In this document: in pieces, positions 7,561 to 16,279 of the stretch
How positions within the stretch are numbered: position 1 is the first letter of the stretch
How the letters are laid out: every line of letters starts with the position of its first letter
Position numbers and translations under genes: made by a program
Notes under the pieces: generated by a model
What the model was told of the DNA's origin: nothing
Seen by the model: the letters and a program-made list of their open reading frames with translations, nothing else
Database searches by the model: none
Assembly: GCA_963762575.1 (NCBI GenBank)
Contig: CAVXLL010000001.1
Location: 930,001 to 994,000 of the forward strand
Source of the DNA: AP-15 sp963762575
GTDB taxonomy: Bacteria; Pseudomonadota; Alphaproteobacteria; ATCC43930; CGMCC-115725
Reading direction: 5' to 3'
DNA: 64,000 nucleotides

Positions 7561-8988
7561 TCACTCGGTCAGAGCGACGGTTTTAGGCGTCGGCAGATTC
7601 GTTAGTCCGGCATTGGTGCACCCCAAGTCATTCAACTCGGGGTTCCCCTGGAGGCTTAGAGTGTTGACCACCACCACCAGGCAAGCGGCACTGCCCGCGG
7701 CAGGCGTTCCTTGAAAAGTCATTGCCGCGTTCGGGAAATAAACTAGGCCGTTGAGCGACTCGGTGGCATTTGCCTGAGCACTGCTCGTGTCAGGGTTGGT
7801 CGTATACGTCGTTCCTGCAGGCAACCCGTTTAAGTCCTGGACAAGGACAAGACCGGCGAAAGTGCCCGAGCCCGGCGCGCTCAAATTTAGCACTCCGTTG
7901 GCGCCCAAGGTCAGAGTGCCCACCTGGCCCCCGCTCGGCTTGGCGGTAGTCAGAATGATAGTGACGCCTGCGCCTCCGGGAACGCAGGTTGTGCACTCAA
8001 GCGTGCTGTTCTTGATACTTAAATCGCCGTCCGTTATCCAATACGTTCCAGGTAGCAGATTTAGGGTCCCGGTGACCTTCAAGCCGCCGCAGATCTGCGA
8101 ATTTGCCGGGTAGGGCGGTCCGCTAGCACAGGTTGTCGGCATCCCTGTGGTAAGAAAGGTGTGCGTCAGCGTGCTCGCATAAGGGTCGGCAACAGGCGGC
8201 GCGCCGATGAGTGGACCCGAATTAAGGGTAAGAGTGTGCCCGTTCCCTGTGAATCCGACTCCGCCAGGGGTGACGAGGTTATCCGCGGCTACACAGGCGG
8301 CGCCTTGCAGGTGAATCGCGCTCGAATCTGTCGAGTCCGCCGTCATCGAGCAGGTAGGTGTGCCGCAGCTTCCACAGCTGCTGCCTGGTCCAAGACAGAT
8401 GCCCGCAGAACCGACGACATCGATTGCATCTTTAGCGGTGGGATTCAAGGCGAGGACGCAGGACGTGTCCAGCGTCTTGATCGCAGCCACAGCCCGCGTT
8501 TCTATTGTGACCTGGGGCAGAAAGAGGTTGGCGAGAAGCGCGTTGTGTTGCTGCGACAGAATGACCTCGACAGCATTGTTGTTGCCAGCAGAGATACCGA
8601 GCACCGGCGGATTGTTAGCGCACATTTGGCCCGTAGAAGGGCTCGTGCAGGCCGGCGTCGTCGTTGGGCAGGAGAACGAAGTAAAGGTGAAGTTATTGCG
8701 CGCGGCATCCCGCTCCGCCAAGTTACAGATGTCTGGATAAACCGTGTTTTGGGAAAGCCCATTCGATTGCCCGGCGAGAAGCTCGAACGCGCCGGAGAGC
8801 GCAGCGACATCGGCCGCCGATTGGTTCTGCCGCTTCATCGCGTACCAAAGCCCGGTCTCGACCCCAAGCCCGGTAAACCCGATCAGCGCGGTGATCGAGG
8901 CCGCCACAAGGGCGAGGGTCGCGCCACGAGTATCGCTCGCCAGCCGACGCGGGAATGCCCAAAAGACCGATTTAAATTTAGTCGTCAT
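7561..8988 (-). CDS. TadG-like membrane-anchored pilus protein
   Basis: The 475-residue protein opens with a basic segment, then D-T-R-G-A-T-L-A-L-V, a membrane helix and S-A-A-D-V-A-A-L-S-G-A, the TadG/DUF2134 N-terminal signature. The long periplasmic part is rich in Thr, Gly and Pro and holds many cysteines (T-C-S, C-G-S-C-G, C-T-T-C). It has no MIDAS motif, unlike the vWA protein at 2624-4613. ATG 8988 has GGAGGCGGGAA just upstream, better than GTG 9024. It is the first gene of a three-gene block with two TadE genes. Confidence 0.7.
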   Translation of the reverse strand: MTTKFKSVFWAFPRRLASDTRGATLALVAASITALIGFTGLGVETGLWYAMKRQNQSAADVAALSGAFELLAGQSNGLSQNTVYPDICNLAERDAARNNFTFTSFSCPTTTPACTSPSTGQMCANNPPVLGISAGNNNAVEVILSQQHNALLANLFLPQVTIETRAVAAIKTLDTSCVLALNPTAKDAIDVVGSAGICLGPGSSCGSCGTPTCSMTADSTDSSAIHLQGAACVAADNLVTPGGVGFTGNGHTLTLNSGPLIGAPPVADPYASTLTHTFLTTGMPTTCASGPPYPANSQICGGLKVTGTLNLLPGTYWITDGDLSIKNSTLECTTCVPGGAGVTIILTTAKPSGGQVGTLTLGANGVLNLSAPGSGTFAGLVLVQDLNGLPAGTTYTTNPDTSSAQANATESLNGLVYFPNAAMTFQGTPAAGSAACLVVVVNTLSLQGNPELNDLGCTNAGLTNLPTPKTVALTE

Positions 8989-9245
8989 TTCCCGCCTCCG
9001 GGCAGGCAAGCTTGCCCTCGCCATTGGCTACGAAGACAACACCGATGGTGTTTTGGGGCATATTTCAGGCCAAATGAGCGACCAACGACCGGTTTTCTAG
9101 GACCCATGAGCATAGTAGCTAAAACGAGAGAAATTTTCAATAATTATTAGACGCGATTGGCGGATTTGGTAGTTAATTCATTAACGAAACGTTTGTCTCC
9201 AGCGGCATGCGTCCCGCTCCTTGGAGTTTTGCGAGCGCCGCGCCG
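8989..9245. promoter_or_regulatory. intergenic region, likely promoter of the TadG/TadE block
   Basis: These 257 bases separate the tadC stop from the TadG-like start, so the pseudopilin block probably has its own promoter. The sequence around 9120-9190 is AT-rich, with TTAA at 9173 and TTAAC at 9181. The spacing is 4 bases, not the 7 of a full CtrA site. No terminator hairpin or gene was seen. Confidence 0.3.
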
Positions 9246-10250
9246 TCAAATGGCGCCGAAGTTGTTTCTCAGAGCGTCCGCGAGGCGAAGCACAACCGGC
9301 GTGCTGATCACCATCATCAGCGACGGCAAGATGAACAGCGCCAGCGGGATCGCAAGCAGAACGGGAAGCCGGGCCGCACGCTCTTCAATGCGCGCCAGGC
9401 GCATCGCGCGCATTTCGGCGGCCAGGATGCGCATCGACTCGGCCAGCGGGGTGCCGAAGCGGATCGCCTGGTTCAGCGTCGCCGTTATACCGCGCAGGGC
9501 GCCGACACCCGTCCGTTGGACGAGATTTTCGAGCGCCTCGGCGCGATTGGACAACACTCGCATTTCGGATGCGGTGGTGGCAAACTCGTCGGCGACTGCG
9601 GAGTTGGCGGCGCGCAGATCCTCGCTGACCTGCTCGATCGACTGATCAAGGCTCAGCCCGGCCTCGGCGCAGATGACAAGCAGATCGAGCGCATCGGGCA
9701 GGCCCTGCTCGAGAAGCAGCCGGCGCCGCGCCGCCAGGCGCGCGAGAAGAAAATCGGGGAGGCGCCAGCCCAGCATCAGCGCGCCGATCAGCGCGGCGAT
9801 GCGGATCGTCACCGATCCGGCGAACCAGTGGCTCCATTCGAGGAACAGCCAAATCAGCGCGGCCGATATAAAGGCGCTGCACAGCTTGGTCGCGACAAAG
9901 CCCGAGAGGCTGCCGTGCCCCTTGATGCCGGCAGAAGCGAGAACACCGAGCAATCTCTGTTGCTCGGCAGTGCCGACCGCGGGGCTGGCTGCGACGATGC
10001 TTCCGAGCCGCTGGTACCAGCGCGGGCGCCGCTCGCGAACGGCTCGATCAACCGGGGCGCCGCGCAGCGCCACGAGCCGGTCGCGACGGTCCTCCTGCTT
10101 GCCGATCCTCCACAGATGGAGGGCGGACAAGAGCGCCGCCGCGAGCGTCAACACGAGGATTACGGTTTCCGTCGGGCTCAAGCTGGCTTGGCCGAGCCGG
10201 ATCGTCAGATACCCGGCAAGGGTGTCGTGGAAGGTGTCGGCTCCGGGCAT
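9246..10250 (-). CDS. tadC: Flp pilus inner-membrane platform protein TadC (locus 1)
   Basis: The 334-residue protein has the T2SSF (GspF-like) domain with P-D-A-L-D-L-L-V-I-C-A-E-A-G-L-S, R-x-G-V-G-A-L and a hydrophobic C-terminal hairpin ending near P-S-L-M-M-V. TadB and TadC form the inner-membrane platform that couples ATPase TadA to pilin polymerisation. It starts 3 bases after tadB stops. It is paralogous to the protein at 43342-44328 but clearly diverged, so the two loci are not recent copies. Confidence 0.88.
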   Translation of the reverse strand: MPGADTFHDTLAGYLTIRLGQASLSPTETVILVLTLAAALLSALHLWRIGKQEDRRDRLVALRGAPVDRAVRERRPRWYQRLGSIVAASPAVGTAEQQRLLGVLASAGIKGHGSLSGFVATKLCSAFISAALIWLFLEWSHWFAGSVTIRIAALIGALMLGWRLPDFLLARLAARRRLLLEQGLPDALDLLVICAEAGLSLDQSIEQVSEDLRAANSAVADEFATTASEMRVLSNRAEALENLVQRTGVGALRGITATLNQAIRFGTPLAESMRILAAEMRAMRLARIEERAARLPVLLAIPLALFILPSLMMVISTPVVLRLADALRNNFGAI

Positions 10251-10253
10251 GGT

Positions 10254-11216
10254 TTATCGCAGGCTTCGCCTGATGATGACGGCCATGACAGATACTCCGG
10301 TCGCGAGGCTCAGTAACGCCATGCCCAGCATAAACCGGCCGCGCTGATCGTCCAAAAGAACAGACATCAGCGAAGGATTGAGAAAAAACAAGAGTGTGCC
10401 GACGGCGAGCGGCAGCACGGCGAGCACGGTTGCCGAGGCTTTGGATTCGGCACTGAGCGCTCGGGCCTTCAGGCGGATTTCCTTACGCCGGCGGATGATG
10501 TTGCTGAGACTGGCGAGGGTCTCGGCGAGACCGCCGCCAGTGCGCCGCTGCAATTTGAGGGCGACGACAAAAAAACGAAAATCCGGCACCCGGATGCGGT
10601 CGGCGGTGTGTTGCAGCGCCTCGTCGATGTCGACGCCGATGCGCATCTCCTCGAGCGTCCGCTCCAATTCGGTCCCCACCGGGGCGATCACCTCGCGCGA
10701 CGCGACTTCCATTGCGTCAAAAACCGGAAGACCGGCCCTGACCGCCCGGCAAATCAGGTCGAGGGCATCGGGAAACGGGTCGAGAAATTTGTTTTGGTAC
10801 CGGCTCTGAAGGAGGCGCAGCAGCAGCGCGGGCGCCACCAAGGCCGCGGCGGCGCCGAGCAGCACGACGAGAGCGGGCCCGAACCCCATGATCTTTTCAG
10901 CGAACAGCACCGTGATGCCCGCCGCTGCGACCCCGGTCAGCGCCAGGTGCGGCAGCCCGATCCGGTTGCCGGCTGCGGCAAGGGCGGCCTCGAGCCGCTT
11001 CCACAGTGTGGAAAATAAAAAGAAGTCGCGGATCCCAGCTCGCGACAACGGCCGCCGCAATGAGAGGGTCGGCGCCTCTTCGCTCGGCCCCGCCGCAACG
11101 ACGGCGCGCAGACGCTGTTGCCGGCTCTCGCGGTGGCGATCGGCGCGCATCGAGGCGAACAGCGCCGCACCGATCAGGACGAGCACGCCGAGGACGGAAA
11201 GAACGACCTGGTTCAT
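10254..11216 (-). CDS. tadB: Flp pilus inner-membrane platform protein TadB (locus 1)
   Basis: The 320-residue protein has an N-terminal membrane helix, two more in the middle, and a T2SSF domain with P-D-A-L-D-L-I-C-R-A-V-R-A-G-L-P and L-Q-R-R-T-G-G-G-L-A-E-T-L. ATG 11216 gives the family's usual N-terminus; the upstream in-frame extension to 11264 falls in a palindromic repeat. It is separated from tadA by about 117 bases of repeat DNA, unlike the other tightly packed genes of this operon. Confidence 0.88.
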   Translation of the reverse strand: MNQVVLSVLGVLVLIGAALFASMRADRHRESRQQRLRAVVAAGPSEEAPTLSLRRPLSRAGIRDFFLFSTLWKRLEAALAAAGNRIGLPHLALTGVAAAGITVLFAEKIMGFGPALVVLLGAAAALVAPALLLRLLQSRYQNKFLDPFPDALDLICRAVRAGLPVFDAMEVASREVIAPVGTELERTLEEMRIGVDIDEALQHTADRIRVPDFRFFVVALKLQRRTGGGLAETLASLSNIIRRRKEIRLKARALSAESKASATVLAVLPLAVGTLLFFLNPSLMSVLLDDQRGRFMLGMALLSLATGVSVMAVIIRRSLR

Positions 11217-11218
11217 GA

Positions 11219-11333
11219 CTTGCCGCTCACCCTCCCATCGCCATCGCGACGGGCGCCTCCTCACCCGGCCATGCGAGAGAAGGTGCTTTCTGTCTCGCCC
11301 CGCTTGCGGCGGGGAGGGCTGGGGTGACGGGCA
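11219..11333. repeat. REP-like palindromic element between tadA and tadB
   Basis: The ends of this stretch pair (TCACCC..CCC against GGGAGG..GGGGTGA), with an internal hairpin CCCCGC-TTGC-GGCGGGG near 11299-11315. Translated, it gives L-T-L-P-S-P-S, which is familiar from extragenic palindromes of GC-rich proteobacteria. It could act as an attenuator or RNA-stability element inside the tad transcript. Confidence 0.5.
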
Positions 11334-12710
11334 TCATGCGCGCATCGCTCCTACGATGCCGAGCACGTCGAGCAACTCCCGGTCGAGGCCGTAGCGCGCC
11401 GCGCGGGAGACGAAATCGGGGCGCATGCGGGTCGACTCGAAGATGCCGTCGATTGTGCCGTCGCGGTTTTCGCCAAGATAACGGAAGGCGAAGAGATCGC
11501 GGGTGGTAATGACTTCGCCTTCCATTCCCGCAATCTCCGCGACGTTCTGCACGCGGCGGACACCGTCGCGCATCCGCTCGACATGCACGATGAGGTTGAG
11601 CGCGCTCGCGACCTGCATGCGGATCGCCCTCAACGGCAGGCTCAGATTCGCCATCATCACCATGTTTTCGATGCGGTAGAGCGCATCGCGCGGCGAATTG
11701 GCGTGCACCGTCGTCATCGAGCCGTCGTGCCCGGTATTCATCGCTTGCAGCATGTCAAAGGCCTCGGGGCCGCGCACCTCGCCGACGATGATGCGGTCCG
11801 GGCGCATGCGCAATGCGTTGCGGACCAGCTCGCGCTGCGGAATATGGCCGGCCCCTTCGATGTTAGGCGGGCGCGTCTCCATCTGCACGACGTGGGGCTG
11901 CTGCAAGCGCAGCTCGACGGCGTCCTCGATCGTGATGATGCGCTCGGTGGTATCGATGTGTTGCGACACCGCGTTCAGCAATGTCGTCTTGCCGGAGCCG
12001 GTGCCGCCCGAAATCAGAATATTGAGGCGCGCGTGCGCCGCGATCCGCAGCAGATGGGCGAGATCGGGCGACAAGTTCTGCTGCCGCACCATCGCATCGA
12101 GGGTCAAGGCATGCTTAGGGAACTTGCGGATCGAGATCGAGCCGCCATTGAGCACGAGCGGCGGCAAGACGATGTTGACGCGGCTGCCGTCGGCGAGCCG
12201 CGCGTCGACCATGGGGCTCGCTTCGTCGATGCGCCGCCCGATGGCGGCGGCGATGCGCTGCGCGACACCGACGAGATGCTGGGCGTCGCGAAACCGGGCG
12301 CTGGTCTTTTCGAGCTTGCCGCGGCGCTCGACGAAAACATCGAACGGCCCGTTGACCAGCACGTCGGTAACGTCATCGTCTTCGAGAAAGGGTTCGAGCG
12401 GCCCGAGCCCGACCATGTCGTCGGTCAGCTCGATGGCGAGCGCGGCTTCCTCCAGCTCGTTGAGCTGAATGCGCTGCTCGGTCGCAATCTCGCTGACCAA
12501 CTTGCCGACTTCGGCCCGCAAGGTCGGCCGCGGGATGCGGCCCGCCACCGAGGGATCGATGCGCGACATCAGCGCGGCGCGGATCTGTTCCTTCAGCTCG
12601 TCGCGATTGGCGAGCTCGGGCGCCGGGGCCGGCGACTCCTGGCCAGGAATCAGAACGAGCTCATGGCCGCTGGGCTCGATGATGCGGCGGCCGAAGCTGG
12701 CCGACCTCAT
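11334..12710 (-). CDS. cpaF: Flp pilus assembly ATPase CpaF/TadA (locus 1)
   Basis: The 458-residue VirB11/GspE-type secretion ATPase has Walker A I-S-G-G-T-G-S-G-K-T-T at about 245, an Asp box with I-T-I-E-D-A-V-E-L, Walker B I-I-V-G-E-V-R-G, and the His box G-H-D-G-S-M-T-T-V-H-A-N. The N-terminal region contains D-D-V-T-D-V-L-V-N-G. It powers assembly of Flp pili from the cytoplasmic face. ATG 12710 overlaps the cpaE stop (ATGA), the usual coupling in this operon; GTG 12725 is possible. It is intact, unlike the locus 2 copy's N-terminus. Confidence 0.93.
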   Translation of the reverse strand: MRSASFGRRIIEPSGHELVLIPGQESPAPAPELANRDELKEQIRAALMSRIDPSVAGRIPRPTLRAEVGKLVSEIATEQRIQLNELEEAALAIELTDDMVGLGPLEPFLEDDDVTDVLVNGPFDVFVERRGKLEKTSARFRDAQHLVGVAQRIAAAIGRRIDEASPMVDARLADGSRVNIVLPPLVLNGGSISIRKFPKHALTLDAMVRQQNLSPDLAHLLRIAAHARLNILISGGTGSGKTTLLNAVSQHIDTTERIITIEDAVELRLQQPHVVQMETRPPNIEGAGHIPQRELVRNALRMRPDRIIVGEVRGPEAFDMLQAMNTGHDGSMTTVHANSPRDALYRIENMVMMANLSLPLRAIRMQVASALNLIVHVERMRDGVRRVQNVAEIAGMEGEVITTRDLFAFRYLGENRDGTIDGIFESTRMRPDFVSRAARYGLDRELLDVLGIVGAMRA

Positions 12711-13930
12711 TTCTCGGCCCTCCACCAGCGGCGCCGCTCGGGCGGCCGTCCCGACAGTTCGAGCGCGAGGCCGGCGATCGCATCGGCGAATTTGCCGCGC
12801 TGTGCAGCGGCGATTTTCGCTCCGCCCGAGATCGTGGTAAACAAGGTCGGCTGGAACGGGATCACGCTCTTGGGCTTGACTTCGACGACATGCTGCAACT
12901 CGTTCAGGGTCACGGCATGCCGTCCGCCCTCGCCGTGGCGGTTAACCACGAGGATATTGGGCCGCTTGCCGTCGCCCTCGCCGATTGCCTTGTACAACCG
13001 CACCGTGTCGCGTACCGAACGCAATGTCTGGTCGGCGACTGTGACGCGGAAATCGGCCATCTCGAGCGCCCGCCGATAGGGCGCCGCCGGGATCCGCGGG
13101 ACATCGACGATGACGTAATGGAACTGGTCGCGCAGCGCCGAGACGAGGGTCTCGACCGCGACGGCAGTGAAATGCAGGTCTTCGCTCAGCGGCTCTTCCG
13201 AGCTCAGCACGAACAGGCGCTCGCCGACCGGCGTCATCACGCGATCGAGCAATGTGTTGTCGATGCGCAGCGGATTGGCCAGCGCCTCGCGCAGCCCGGA
13301 AGTCGGCTTGATGTCGAGCGCCAATGCGCAATCGCCGTTCTGCAAGTCGAGGTCGACGAGGGCGACCCGGCGGCTCTGCCGGTTGGCGAGATACCAGGCC
13401 ATGTTGACCGCCAGTGTCGTCGCGCCGACACCGCCGCGCGTCCCGACAAAGGCGACCATCGTGCCGAGCTTTTTGTGAATTGGGCTCCCTTCGCCGGTAT
13501 GGGCCCGGCCGCTGGCCAACGCCTTGGCCAACAGCTGCGCGTTGAGCGGCTTGACGACATAATCGGCGACCCCGGCCTGCAGCAGATCACGGTAGAGGCC
13601 GATCTCGTTCCGGTTGCCGACCGCGATCACCGCGACACCCGGCTCGCAGACCTCGGCGAGCTCATGGACCCTCGATACCGGCAGATCGATGCCGCTGACA
13701 TCGACGATCAGGATGTGCGGCGAGCGGTGCTGGCCGAGATGCTCGACGGCTTTCGTAATGCCGCCGCGCATGATCTGGCCCTGACCCAGCGCCAGCTGCG
13801 TCACGCATTCGCGCAGGAGCTTGTCGGTCTCGGCGTCGGCGACAAAGGCCAGAAACGCAGGCCGGCCGACCGGCAGCTTGCTGACTGCCGTTCTCTCGAT
13901 CGGCGCGGGAGCTTCGAGCACGCTCCTCAT
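12707..13930 (-). CDS. cpaE: Flp pilus localisation ATPase CpaE/TadZ (locus 1)
   Basis: The 407-residue protein has a receiver-like N-terminal domain (I-L-I-V-D-V-S-G near residue 75) followed by a MinD/ParA-type domain: deviant Walker A G-T-R-G-G-V-G-A-T-T near 160 and V-A-L-V-D-L-D-L-Q-N-G-D. TadZ/CpaE proteins position the Tad machine at the cell pole. The receiver-like domain keeps V-V-K-P (lysine) but lacks the usual acidic pair at its start, as in other CpaE proteins. It lies between cpaB and cpaF. Confidence 0.9.
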   Translation of the reverse strand: MRSVLEAPAPIERTAVSKLPVGRPAFLAFVADAETDKLLRECVTQLALGQGQIMRGGITKAVEHLGQHRSPHILIVDVSGIDLPVSRVHELAEVCEPGVAVIAVGNRNEIGLYRDLLQAGVADYVVKPLNAQLLAKALASGRAHTGEGSPIHKKLGTMVAFVGTRGGVGATTLAVNMAWYLANRQSRRVALVDLDLQNGDCALALDIKPTSGLREALANPLRIDNTLLDRVMTPVGERLFVLSSEEPLSEDLHFTAVAVETLVSALRDQFHYVIVDVPRIPAAPYRRALEMADFRVTVADQTLRSVRDTVRLYKAIGEGDGKRPNILVVNRHGEGGRHAVTLNELQHVVEVKPKSVIPFQPTLFTTISGGAKIAAAQRGKFADAIAGLALELSGRPPERRRWWRAEK

Positions 13931-13997
13931 GATTTGGGTCCTTCTGCGATCCGCCCAAGTAGGGTGAGGGGCCGAAGCCGCATATCCTCCGCGCCGA

Positions 13998-14888
13998 TCA
14001 TTCCGTCTTCACCGCCTCTCTCTTGGAGCCGCGAACCACCTCGACGGGGGGCTGCTGGACCGTAATCGTTTTCTCCGGCATCGCGCCGCCGAGCGCCGGC
14101 GAGACGTCGCCCGCCCAGGTCGGCTTGACGCCAGTCGAGGGACCCGGGCCGGCAGTCGAGGTGGCGAGAACGCCATCCGGGCCCACGACGCTGCGCAAGG
14201 TCAGCGACAATTTGCCGAGCTCGGTGGCGACGTTGATCTTCTCGGCCTGATGCGGCGTCACTTCGAGGGTCACGGTCCGGCCGAAACTGCCCGACGGCGC
14301 CTTGGCGTCCAGCGCATCGATCGCCAGCACGCGAAGGTTCTCGACGACCGTTTCGCTGACCGAGCGGCGGGTGATCACCGCGGCCTCGCCCTTGAAGTTC
14401 TGCGTCAGGATCACGTCGACGCGATCGCCGGGGAACAACAGACCGGTGCTCGCCCCGCCGGTGGCGACGGGGATGGATATCGCTCGCGCTCCAGGGGTCA
14501 GCACGACCTGGAGAAAATCGCGGTCGCCCGGCTTGACGATATTGCCGCGCCGGATCGGCTCGCCGGCCGCGGTGTCGCGCGCGGGGCGGACCGCTGCGCC
14601 ATAGACCTCCGCCCGCGTCTCTTCATCGATCTCGGGCTTGACCTGGCGGGCGGCCTCGGATGGGCGAAGGATCTCTCCCGACTCGACGGGCCGGGTCACC
14701 GGCTGCCACCTCACGTCCTGGGCGCGCAGCAATGTGCCGGCCGCCAGCGGCACGGTGGCGACAAGGATTTCTTCCTTCGGCGCAGTGGCGTTGGCAGCGA
14801 CCTGCCCCGGCATGGCGCGCAGGATCACGATCACGGCGACCGCCAGCGAGATCAAAAACAGCACTGTCAGGATAGTCTTGGCGCGCAT
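13998..14888 (-). CDS. cpaB: Flp pilus assembly protein CpaB/RcpC (locus 1)
   Basis: The 296-residue protein has an N-terminal membrane anchor (residues 7-24), then an SAF domain with V-A-T-V-P-L-A-A-G-T-L-L, and the RcpC/CpaB domain containing A-I-S-I-P-V-A-T-G-G-A and L-F-P-G-D-R-V-D-V-I-L-T. CpaB is periplasmic and thought to bind peptidoglycan and help organise the outer-membrane secretin. A cpaC gene normally follows cpaB; here cpaE follows directly, and a 67-base gap contains no secretin remnant. Confidence 0.9.
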   Translation of the reverse strand: MRAKTILTVLFLISLAVAVIVILRAMPGQVAANATAPKEEILVATVPLAAGTLLRAQDVRWQPVTRPVESGEILRPSEAARQVKPEIDEETRAEVYGAAVRPARDTAAGEPIRRGNIVKPGDRDFLQVVLTPGARAISIPVATGGASTGLLFPGDRVDVILTQNFKGEAAVITRRSVSETVVENLRVLAIDALDAKAPSGSFGRTVTLEVTPHQAEKINVATELGKLSLTLRSVVGPDGVLATSTAGPGPSTGVKPTWAGDVSPALGGAMPEKTITVQQPPVEVVRGSKREAVKTE

Positions 14889-14894
14889 CGGGGC

Positions 14895-15416
14895 TCACCT
14901 GGGGGGAAAGTATTGCACGAGGAGGGACACCATACCGGCGGCGGCGATCGCGACGCCGTAGGGGACGGTCAGCCGCGCCGATCCTTCCTGATCTCCTGCA
15001 GCCTGATCTTCTGCCGCCTGATCTTCTGCATCGGGCGCGCTCGCCCGGCGCAGCCCGAGCCGGTTATGGGCGAGAACCGCCACCGCGATCAGCGCGCCCG
15101 ACACGCTCATCACGAACAGAAACTCGAAAAAACTGTGATAGCCGACGAGCAGTGCCGTCGCCCCGATCAGCTTGACATCGCCACCGCCGAGAAGGCCGCG
15201 CCAGAACAGCAGAAACGTCGAGACAAAAAGTCCGGCGGCCGCCGCCAGCGTAAAGAGGCCGGCACGCGCGTCACCATCCAGCGCGATCCGAAAGGCGGCG
15301 AGCGCGAGGATGGCGACGATCATCTCGTTCGGGATGCGACGAGTTCGGATATCGCCGTAAGCCACGGCAGCGAAGATGCCGATCCCGAGTAAAAGAATGA
15401 TTAACTGCAATGCCAT
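14895..15416 (-). CDS. cpaA: prepilin peptidase CpaA/TadV (locus 1)
   Basis: The 173-residue type IV prepilin peptidase of the short TadV type has five to six membrane segments, the first catalytic Asp in A-Y-G-D-I-R-T-R-R-I-P-N and the second in the GxGD motif G-G-G-D-V-K-L. It would cleave the three adjacent Flp prepilins and TadE proteins. Before the last helix is an acidic repeat A-E-D-Q-A repeated twice plus A-G-D-Q, encoded by a small tandem DNA repeat near 14985-15030. ATG 15416 was chosen for GCGGAGGAG just upstream. Confidence 0.9.
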   Translation of the reverse strand: MALQLIILLLGIGIFAAVAYGDIRTRRIPNEMIVAILALAAFRIALDGDARAGLFTLAAAAGLFVSTFLLFWRGLLGGGDVKLIGATALLVGYHSFFEFLFVMSVSGALIAVAVLAHNRLGLRRASAPDAEDQAAEDQAAGDQEGSARLTVPYGVAIAAAGMVSLLVQYFPPR

Positions 15417-15448
15417 CTCCTCCGCCGGACCGGTCTCGACCGCTAGAA

Positions 15449-15619
15449 TCAGATGGTGGCCAAATGGACAGCATAATAGCTGAACGCGGCGCTGATCTCT
15501 GTGCCGAGGGTTGTGACGGCCACCAGGCAAACCACCGCGATCAAGCCAACAAGCATACCATATTCGACTAGGGCCGCCCCCTCCTCATCCCCGCGAACCC
15601 GGTGGATAAATGCGCGCAT
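15449..15619 (-). CDS. Flp-type pilin, third copy
   Basis: The 56-residue protein has a short basic leader R-V-R-G-D-E-E-G, then A-A-L-V-E-Y-G-M-L-V-G-L-I-A-V-V, the Flp signature with cleavage at Gly before A and Glu at +5 of the mature form. It is too short for most gene callers. AAGGAAGG lies upstream of ATG 15619. Its C-terminus (F-S-Y-Y-A-V-H-L-A-T-I) differs from the other two copies, so it is the most diverged pilin of the set. Confidence 0.85.
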   Translation of the reverse strand: MRAFIHRVRGDEEGAALVEYGMLVGLIAVVCLVAVTTLGTEISAAFSYYAVHLATI

Positions 15620-15724
15620 CAAAGCCTTCCTTTCAAAGTTCTTTACCGCGCCGAGCGAATGAGGAACGCGCAGTCGAACGCTGGGACTCGCGTCCGACCA
15701 CGCAGCGGAGCCATTTGTTGACGA

Positions 15725-15895
15725 CTAGAAGCCAGCCAGGGCGCTAGCAATGGCGCTGAAGGCCGTGCTGACCTCGGTGCCGAGGGTTGTAACGGCGACG
15801 ACGCAGATCACCGCGATCAGGCCGACAAGCATACCGTATTCGACCAGAGCGGCGCCCTCGTCTTCTCGGCGAAAGCGATCGATCAATCTAAGCAT
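15725..15895 (-). CDS. Flp-type pilin, second copy
   Basis: The 56-residue prepilin has the leader R-R-E-D-E-G, the mature start A-A-L-V-E-Y-G-M-L-V-G-L-I-A-V-I, and the end F-S-A-I-A-S-A-L-A-G-F. It is nearly identical to the 64-residue copy at 15984-16178 through the core, which fits a recent tandem duplication. The spacers between the pilin genes (about 90-105 bases) share the phrase cgtccgaccacgc followed by a variant of gagc.., so the upstream regions were duplicated too. Confidence 0.85.
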   Translation of the reverse strand: MLRLIDRFRREDEGAALVEYGMLVGLIAVICVVAVTTLGTEVSTAFSAIASALAGF

Positions 15896-15983
15896 GTGAG
15901 TTTCCCATCAGAGCCGTCATCAGCGCGAAGCACGGGGTCGAACGATGTACCTCACGTCCGACCACGCTTCGAGTCCGTACTTT

Positions 15984-16178
15984 TTATACGACGGCCAGGG
16001 CGCTAGCAATTTTGCTGAAGGCCGTGCTGACTTCGGTACCGAGGGTCGTGATAGCCACGACGCAGATCACGGCGATCAAGCCGACGAGCATACCATATTC
16101 GACCAGGGCCGCGCCCTCGTCGTCCCGCCGCAGGCGATTGATCAGCTGGACGATATAAGTCTGGAACATCTCGAGCAT
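15984..16178 (-). CDS. Flp-type pilin, first copy
   Basis: The 64-residue prepilin has a longer 22-residue leader (M-L-E-M-F-Q-T-Y-I-V...R-R-D-D-E-G), then A-A-L-V-E-Y-G-M-L-V-G-L-I-A-V-I and a short tail. It is the promoter-proximal gene of Tad locus 1. AAGGATCTCC upstream of the ATG acts as ribosome site. It is probably the main pilin, because the first gene of such sets is usually the most expressed. Confidence 0.9.
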   Translation of the reverse strand: MLEMFQTYIVQLINRLRRDDEGAALVEYGMLVGLIAVICVVAITTLGTEVSTAFSKIASALAVV

Positions 16179-16279
16179 GTGGAGATCCTTGTTGATGGGG
16201 CGAGTGACAGGATCCCACGTCGCTGTTCGGCGAGCGCTTCTACCTGCCGATGAATTAATCGACGGATGGCAGAGTCGTC
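16179..16279 (-). promoter_or_regulatory. likely promoter region of the locus 1 pilin operon
   Basis: The 101 bases upstream of the first flp are AT-rich at their far end (acaaatttcttaaaattttcc on the coding strand, overlapping the end of the upstream GT87 gene) and end in AAGGATCTCC before the start. No sigma-54 box or full CtrA site was found by eye. Confidence 0.35.

Noticed and set aside
16179..16279. Sigma-54 promoter upstream of the pilin genes
   Set aside because: No TGGCA-N-TTGC arrangement was found in the 101-base region.
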